Shown: positions 59,474 to 64,000 of the stretch, in pieces | How the letters are laid out: every line of letters starts with the position of its first letter | Numbering within the stretch: the stretch's first letter is position 1 | DNA from: Chloroflexota bacterium | Lineage (GTDB): Bacteria > Chloroflexota > Dehalococcoidia > Tepidiformales > Tepidiformaceae | Assembly: GCA_016234445.1 (NCBI GenBank) | Contig: JACRBT010000017.1 | Span: forward strand, 62,001 to 126,000 | Length of the DNA: 64,000 nucleotides | Reading direction: 5' to 3' | Program-made: the position numbers and the translations under genes | Notes under the pieces: generated by a model | The model's input: the letters and a program-made list of their open reading frames with translations, nothing else | The model's database searches: none | Told to the model about the DNA's origin: nothing

Positions 59474-61069
59474 CTACAGCCGCCAGAGCACCTCGTCGAC
59501 CTGCCCCGCGAGGCGGTTTTCGGTCGAGACGCGGACGTGCTCGCCGGGCGCCAATTCTGACGCCGGCTCGAATTCGGCCCGGAGCGACTGGTAGGTGTCG
59601 ATGGTCGCGTCGGACCACGCATCCGGCGTCAATGCTCTGCGCTGCAGCCGCTCGACCACCACGGCTTCCGGCGCCGAACACTCGACGAAGAGGAAGCGGG
59701 CGCCCCGGGCGCAGGCGGCCTCCCGGAGACGTTCGCGGTCGGCCCGTCGCCGGAGGGTGGCGTCGACAACTACGCTCCGGCCGCGCCTCAAGGCGTCGTC
59801 GGCGTCAGCGGCGAGGGCGCTGTAGACGTGGTGGTTCATCTCCCTGGTGTAAAGCCCGCCGTCGAGCGCGGACTCCGGGTGGACTCCCGAGCCGAGCCCG
59901 GCGATCCGCTTCCGGGTCGCGTCCGCGCTCGTGACGGCCGCCCCGGTCGCCGCCCCGAGCGCTTTCGCCAGCGTCGTCTTCCCCGTCCCCGGGAGGCCCC
60001 CCACGGCGAACAGCACCGGGCGGCGCTCTTCGCGGGCGAACCGGAGCGCGTGGTAGACGTAACGCCGCAGGGACAACGCCGCGCCCCACCGCGTCTCGGC
60101 GGTCACTCCCGGGTCTCGTTCCACCACCCCGGCTACCTTCGCGCGCACCAACGCCCGGTACCAGGAATACAGGGGGAGGACCTCACCGATGGCGTCGCCC
60201 GAGGCGGCTTCGTAGGCCTCGACGAGGGGTTCGACGAGGTCCGGGAAGCCCCCGGCGGCGAGGTCCATCACCAGGAAAGCGAGGTCGAGGGCCGTGTCGC
60301 CGAGCCGGTAGCGGGGGCTGAACTCGACGCAGTCGATGATCTCGACGGTGTCGCCGTCGAGGTAGACGTGCTCGGCGCGGAGGTCGCCGTGGCCGTCGCG
60401 GATGCGGCCCGCCGCCACCCGGCCGTGGAGGACGGCGCCGAACCGGCCGGGGGCCTGGTCGAGGTATCGCGCCAACTTGGCCGGCACCGCCGCGGGCAGA
60501 GTCGACTCGCCGCCGGCTTCGAGGGCGGCCAGGTTTTCCCGGGCGTTACGGAAGAACGTGGAGGGGCCGAACCGGGCGGGGGCGATGGCCGCTTCGTTGT
60601 GGAAGGCGGCGATGCGCTCGCCGACCCGCCGGAGGTCGTCCGCGCTCACCGTGCCGGCCTGGGCCATCGCTCCCAGCGACCGTTCGTCCGGGAGCCGCCG
60701 CATGTGGACAAGGTAGTCGACGACGCGGCCCCGCCCGTTGAGACGAAAGGCGCCGTCCCGCTCGCGGGTCACCTTCTCGACGCCGAGGTAGACGCCGGGG
60801 GCCAGCCGCCGGTTCAGCGCGACCTCCTGCCGGCACATTCGCCCCCGCCGCCGGAGCGTGCTGTAGTCGAGGAAGCCGAGGTCCACCGGCTTCTTCAGCT
60901 TGTAGACGTCGGATGGGGTGAGGTAGACCAGCGAGGCGTGAGTCTCCCGGAGCTCGACTGGCCCCGCCTGCCCGAACAGCGCGCCCGCGCCGAGCGCCTC
61001 CACCAGCTGCCGGTGCTCGGCGCCGAAGCCGCCTGCGCCGGCGTGCCTGCCCGACCTCGCCCCCGTCAT
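59474..61069 (-). CDS. aminoglycoside-phosphotransferase-like/P-loop kinase fusion
   Basis: This 531-residue protein is a fusion. The first part (to about 330) has the kinase-fold active-site motif GHGDLRAEHVYL followed by IIDCVEFSPRYRLGDTALDLAFL, as in aminoglycoside/choline phosphotransferases. The second (about 350-531) has Walker A GLPGTGKTTLAKALG and resembles gluconate or Zeta-toxin-type kinases. Such fusions are known as bifunctional APH/AAA ATP-binding proteins with unknown substrates. Confidence 0.85.
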   Translation of the reverse strand: MTGARSGRHAGAGGFGAEHRQLVEALGAGALFGQAGPVELRETHASLVYLTPSDVYKLKKPVDLGFLDYSTLRRRGRMCRQEVALNRRLAPGVYLGVEKVTRERDGAFRLNGRGRVVDYLVHMRRLPDERSLGAMAQAGTVSADDLRRVGERIAAFHNEAAIAPARFGPSTFFRNARENLAALEAGGESTLPAAVPAKLARYLDQAPGRFGAVLHGRVAAGRIRDGHGDLRAEHVYLDGDTVEIIDCVEFSPRYRLGDTALDLAFLVMDLAAGGFPDLVEPLVEAYEAASGDAIGEVLPLYSWYRALVRAKVAGVVERDPGVTAETRWGAALSLRRYVYHALRFAREERRPVLFAVGGLPGTGKTTLAKALGAATGAAVTSADATRKRIAGLGSGVHPESALDGGLYTREMNHHVYSALAADADDALRRGRSVVVDATLRRRADRERLREAACARGARFLFVECSAPEAVVVERLQRRALTPDAWSDATIDTYQSLRAEFEPASELAPGEHVRVSTENRLAGQVDEVLWRL

Positions 61070-61098
61070 CCCGGCACCTCCTTCGATGCCGCGGCACC

Positions 61099-61956
61099 CT
61101 ACTTCGACACGCCCAGGAGCCGGTTCAGGACGGGCAGTGCGTCGTCGATCGCGATGGCGAAGCTGATGTTCTGGCCGGCGGTGGAGCCGGCGGCGAGGAT
61201 GCCCACAACGTGCCCCTGGCCGTCGACGAGCAGGCCACCGGAGTCGCCGGCGTTGATCGCTGTGTCCGTCTGGAGGAGGCCGGTGTAGCGGAGGCCGTCG
61301 TCCGTCTTGATGGCCCGGTCCAGGGCCGAGACGATGCCCAGGGTTGCCGTGGGCCTGCCCCCGAGGTCGAGCGCGTGGCCGATCGCGACGACGAAGTCTC
61401 CGGCCCGGAGGCTGTCCGATCGCCCGAAGGTCACCGGCGTCAGCCCATCGCGGTCAACGTGGAGGACCGCGAGGTCGTGTTCGGTGGAGACTCCGACGAC
61501 CGTCGCCCGGAGCTTCGCGCCGTCGGGAAGGGTGACGGTGATGCGCTGCCCGCCGGCGACAACGTGCGCGTTCGTCGCGATGAAACCGCCGGCGCCGATG
61601 ACGAAGCCGGAGCCGCCGCCTTCCTCGGTGATGGACCACGAATCGCCGACGGTCTCGCTGTAGACGTTGAGGGCGACGATCGACTTGTTGGCGGTGGCGA
61701 TGATCTCCGGGAAGCCGGGCACCAGGCCGCCGCCCTGGGCCAGGCCGCTGCGGGCCGAAGAATGCCCGTCGTCGTTGATCGCGGTGATCAGGCTGGCGGT
61801 GGCGGCGCCGGCACTCGCGCCGGCGAGAATGGCGATGGCCACAACGAACCTGCCGGCATGCCACCAGGGTCTCCCGGCGCCCGTGCCCGCGGCCTGGGGG
61901 CCGGTCGTCCCGTCGTGCACCGCGGCCGGGCGCGCAGCGACCATCCGGTTCCACAT
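61099..61956 (-). CDS. membrane-anchored trypsin-like serine protease (HtrA type, no PDZ)
   Basis: This 285-residue protein has an N-terminal membrane segment (about residues 36-60, FVVAIAILAGASAGAATASL). The chymotrypsin-fold protease domain follows, with the triad His (ATNAHVV), Asp (EHDLAVLHV) and Ser (INAGDSGGLL). Typical DegP/HtrA proteins carry one or two PDZ domains after the Ser; none is present here. It is expected outside the cell membrane and may handle misfolded proteins. Confidence 0.85.
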   Translation of the reverse strand: MWNRMVAARPAAVHDGTTGPQAAGTGAGRPWWHAGRFVVAIAILAGASAGAATASLITAINDDGHSSARSGLAQGGGLVPGFPEIIATANKSIVALNVYSETVGDSWSITEEGGGSGFVIGAGGFIATNAHVVAGGQRITVTLPDGAKLRATVVGVSTEHDLAVLHVDRDGLTPVTFGRSDSLRAGDFVVAIGHALDLGGRPTATLGIVSALDRAIKTDDGLRYTGLLQTDTAINAGDSGGLLVDGQGHVVGILAAGSTAGQNISFAIAIDDALPVLNRLLGVSK

Positions 61957-62138
61957 CTCGCCGCTCCTTTTCCCAGGGATCAGCTTGCCTCTTTGTGGGG
62001 CTGATGTTGAGGGTCAGGCGGTCCACTATCCCGGCCCTTCCGACCCCTTCGTGGGCTCCGCTTGTGTGAACTCTCCCCCACAGCGCACGGCGGGCAGCGA
62101 TGTAGAATGCGCCATCCACCGCCGGCAGAATGAGGACT

Positions 62139-62192
62139 CGCCGTGAGCGAAGAACGCCAGGCAACCTGCGAAGCACTCCAGGCGCGAATCGC
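62139..62192 (+). repeat. 54-bp direct repeat, left copy (5' end of GAF gene)
   Basis: This copy matches 62699-62752 at 51 of 54 bases. It includes the start codon and first 16 codons of the GAF-domain gene (encoding MSEERQATCEALQARIA), but the rest of the gene is missing, so it is a detached gene start. Confidence 0.9.
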
Positions 62193-62244
62193 GGCCGCCC
62201 GGGGCGTGAGCGGGCGCCGTGCGGGCACCTCCGGGACGGGTGCG

Positions 62245-62403
62245 TCAGACGCCGGCCGTTTCGAAGCCGAGCGAGGCCGCCGCGGTGGCGACGACATCGG
62301 TTTCGGAGGCGACGGCGGCTTCCCACAAGTCCGGCCGCTCCAGCATCGGGCCATCTCCGATCAGCCGGCGGAGGAGACAGCTGGCGTCAAGGTAGGAGGT
62401 CAC
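62245..62403 (-). pseudogene. vapC: internally deleted VapC-like PIN toxin
   Basis: Translated on the minus strand from GTG 62403, this 52-residue frame opens with the PIN-domain start YLDASCLLRRLIGDG (first acidic residue in LDAS) and ends with ATAAASLGFETAGV, which looks like a PIN C-terminus. A VapC toxin has about 130 residues with three or four acidic active-site residues; here the middle is missing. It overlaps the antitoxin gene end as in intact vapBC operons. Nuclease activity is not expected. Confidence 0.6.
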
Positions 62404-62665
62404 GGTCCTCGGTCACCTCGCGCAGTACGTCGAGGATGTCGGTCCCGTCGGAGAGGCGCACTCTCCGAATCTCGATGTCGCGCATGTGCCTGGTCGCCCG
62501 CCGCATGCCGGGGAACGCGCGTTCGATGGCCGCGAGGGGGTCGCACGGCGACAGCTCGGCGACGGGCTCGCCGTCGCGTGCGATCAGGAGGCGTTCGCCC
62601 GCCTGGACGCGCGCCAGCACCTCGCGGAGGTGGGCTTCGAGTTCCTCGATCGGGATCGTCGTCAT
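62387..62665 (-). CDS. Phd/YefM-type (VapB-like) antitoxin
   Basis: This 92-residue protein begins ITTIPIEELEAHLREVLARV-like and has GERLLIARDGEPVAELSP, the prevent-host-death fold that binds DNA and the toxin. The toxin gene that overlaps its stop is internally deleted, so this is an orphaned antitoxin. The pair lies between 54-bp repeats copied from the start of the adjacent GAF gene. Confidence 0.75.
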   Translation of the reverse strand: MTTIPIEELEAHLREVLARVQAGERLLIARDGEPVAELSPCDPLAAIERAFPGMRRATRHMRDIEIRRVRLSDGTDILDVLREVTEDRDLLP

Positions 62666-62698
62666 GCGAATATGCTAGCACCACCGCGGACGGGGGTG

Positions 62699-62752
62699 CG
62701 CCGTGAGCGAAGAACGCCAGCCCACCTACGAAGCACTCCAGGCGCGAATCGC
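62699..62752 (+). repeat. 54-bp direct repeat, right copy (intact GAF gene start)
   Basis: This copy opens the full GAF-domain gene. It matches 62139-62192 with three differences, two of which change residues (P to A and Y to C in the left copy). Confidence 0.9.
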
Positions 62753-64000
62753 TGCGCTGGAGTCGGCGCTGGCTGAGTCCGCGAACCACCAGGCGGCAAC
62801 CGGCGAGGTCCTCGACGTCATCAGCCGCGCACCGTCGGACCTGCAGTCGGCGCTGGACCAGGTGGTGCTGAAGGCGGCCAACCTGCTGGAGTCCGAATCA
62901 GCCGTCGTCCTCAGGGTGACCGCCACAGGCAGCGAACGCGTCGCGCTCGTGTCGAACGGGGTGATCGCGGATCACTCGCGGCTTGACTCGCCGACGCCGG
63001 CGCCCAGTGATGGCGGCGCGAACTCTTCCGACGCTGTCCTGCGGGAGCACCGCACGGTGATGCGCCACGGCGGCCCCGAGGCGATCCTCAACGATGCGCC
63101 GCAGCTCGCCCGGCTGTGGAGAGCCAACAACACCGCATCGTCCCTGATCACCCCGATCGAGACCGCTGATGGCCCCTTCGGTGTGCTCGTCGTGTCGCGC
63201 TCGTCGCCGGAGCCGTATACGCCGCAGCAGGTCGCGCTCTTCGAAACGTTCGCGAAGCAAGCGTCCATCGCCATCGAAAACGCGCGGCTCTTCAACGAGC
63301 AGCGGGAGGCGGTCGAGCGACTTACGGCCACCAGCGAGGTGCTTGCCGTCATCAGCCGCTCGCCGACCGACCTGCAGCCCGTGTTCGAGGCGGTGGCTGA
63401 AAGTGCGGCGGGACTCTTTGAGGACTACGACGCGACGACGATCCTCCTCCGCGATGGGGACGACTTGCGCGTGGTGGCGCACCGCGGGCCTGTGCCGTTC
63501 GCCCCCGGCTTTACGAGGGCCGTAAACACCCGTTGGGCTGCAGGCCGGGCGGTGATCGAGGCCACCACCACCCATGTCCCCGACTTCCTGGCGGCGGCCG
63601 CCGAATACCCCGACGGCGCTGAGTCCGCCCGGGAGGGTGGCTATCGGACCATGATCGCCGTCCCGCTCCTGCGCGGTGTGGAGGCGATCGGCGCCATCAC
63701 CGTCCGGCGCACGGAATTCCGGCCCTTCACTGGCGACGAAATCGCCCTCCTCGAAACCTTCGCGGCGCAGGCGGTCATCGCCATCGAGAACGCGCGGCTC
63801 TTCAACGAACTCCAGGAGCGCCACCGCGACGTCACCGAGGCGCTGGAGCGCGAACAGGCCGTCGCCGCTGTCGCGCAGCGCATCAACGAGAACCCGCTGG
63901 ATACCGGCGGGACGCTCCAACTCATCGCCGAGCACGCCCGCGAGCTGACGGATAGCGACGGCTCGCGGGTCTGGTTGATTGACCGCGGCGAACTGGTTGG
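62703..64000 (+). CDS. tandem-GAF signalling protein, probably a histidine kinase (cut by window end)
   Basis: The frame is open from GTG 62703 to the last base (432 codons visible). A short coiled-coil-like start (YEALQARIAALESALAES) leads to GAF domain 1 (about residues 30-200, ending ETFAKQASIAIENARLFNEQ), GAF domain 2 (about 205-370, ending AAQAVIAIENARLFNELQ) and a third sensor domain that begins before the edge. The linker repeats (EVLDVISRAPSDLQSALDQV; EVLAVISRSPTDLQPVFEAV) are characteristic of large GAF histidine kinases or adenylate cyclases. The output domain lies beyond the window. Confidence 0.8.
   Translation, partial: MSEERQPTYEALQARIAALESALAESANHQAATGEVLDVISRAPSDLQSALDQVVLKAANLLESESAVVLRVTATGSERVALVSNGVIADHSRLDSPTPAPSDGGANSSDAVLREHRTVMRHGGPEAILNDAPQLARLWRANNTASSLITPIETADGPFGVLVVSRSSPEPYTPQQVALFETFAKQASIAIENARLFNEQREAVERLTATSEVLAVISRSPTDLQPVFEAVAESAAGLFEDYDATTILLRDGDDLRVVAHRGPVPFAPGFTRAVNTRWAAGRAVIEATTTHVPDFLAAAAEYPDGAESAREGGYRTMIAVPLLRGVEAIGAITVRRTEFRPFTGDEIALLETFAAQAVIAIENARLFNELQERHRDVTEALEREQAVAAVAQRINENPLDTGGTLQLIAEHARELTDSDGSRVWLIDRGELV

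Noticed and set aside
62143-62706. 187-codon frame starting from the detached GAF gene start
   Set aside because: Only the first 16 codons match the GAF protein; the remainder is the antisense of the VapBC remnant.

Overview
The window looks like a chromosomal stretch of a high-GC (near 70%) aerobic heterotroph. A Gram-positive-type LexA box (GAAC-N4-GTTC) upstream of lexA, F420/deazaflavin-type oxidoreductases, queG with HEAT repeats, an archease/RtcB pair and tandem-GAF signalling proteins fit Chloroflexota of the Dehalococcoidia/Tepidiformia type. This is inference from gene content, because no rRNA or tRNA gene is present.

Layout. 1-9.9 kb: small Zn-ribbon-like protein, HxlR regulator, DNA polymerase III delta (holA), orphan OppD-type ATPase, lexA, GNAT, PIG-L deacetylase, methyltransferase, queG, P-loop kinase, MaoC-like hotdog protein, membrane protein. 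9.9-17.2 kb: Gfo/Idh oxidoreductase, C25-like peptidase, class III aminotransferase, a three-gene lower-GC accessory cassette, ChrB-like protein, MFS transporter. 17.2-23.5 kb: duplicated palindromic repeats, serine hydrolase, then a sulfur-type cluster (MBL-rhodanese persulfide dioxygenase, YgaP-like membrane protein, MMPL transporter, ArsR regulator) and a 0.4-kb repeat region. 23.5-34 kb: methyltransferase, acyl-CoA dehydrogenase, DUF2269-like protein, sulfatase, amidohydrolase, and an Fe-S flavin oxidoreductase/EtfA/EtfB operon. 34-45 kb: orphan molybdopterin enzyme, lipoprotein, deazaflavin reductase, phosphoribosyltransferase-hydrolase fusion, archease, RtcB, transhydrogenase, glycogen phosphorylase. 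45-56 kb: acyl-CoA synthetase, GPH-type MFS, SDR, VOC, TetR, second sulfatase, haloalkane dehalogenase, MBL hydrolase, PPOX protein and DinB protein. 56-64 kb: ABC exporter pair, PAP2 phosphatase, Hsp20, APH/kinase fusion, trypsin-like protease, broken VapBC pair, and a GAF-domain signalling gene running off the end.

Metabolism. Acyl-CoA synthetase, acyl-CoA dehydrogenase, MaoC-like and SDR genes, an EtfAB-coupled flavoenzyme, two sulfatases, a haloalkane dehalogenase and an amidohydrolase point to oxidation of lipids and organic sulfate or halogenated compounds.

Most unusual signal. At four loci a small gene or gene cassette sits between direct repeats that copy the end or start of a neighbouring gene: a C25-like peptidase (45-bp repeats), the three-gene cassette (22 bp), a PPOX gene (19 bp) and a degraded VapBC pair (54 bp). 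A fifth locus has a 165-bp tandem duplication of the facing tails of two convergent genes. No integrase or transposase is visible. The three-gene cassette (a papain-like Cys/His protein plus two unknown proteins) is the best candidate for an undescribed system.
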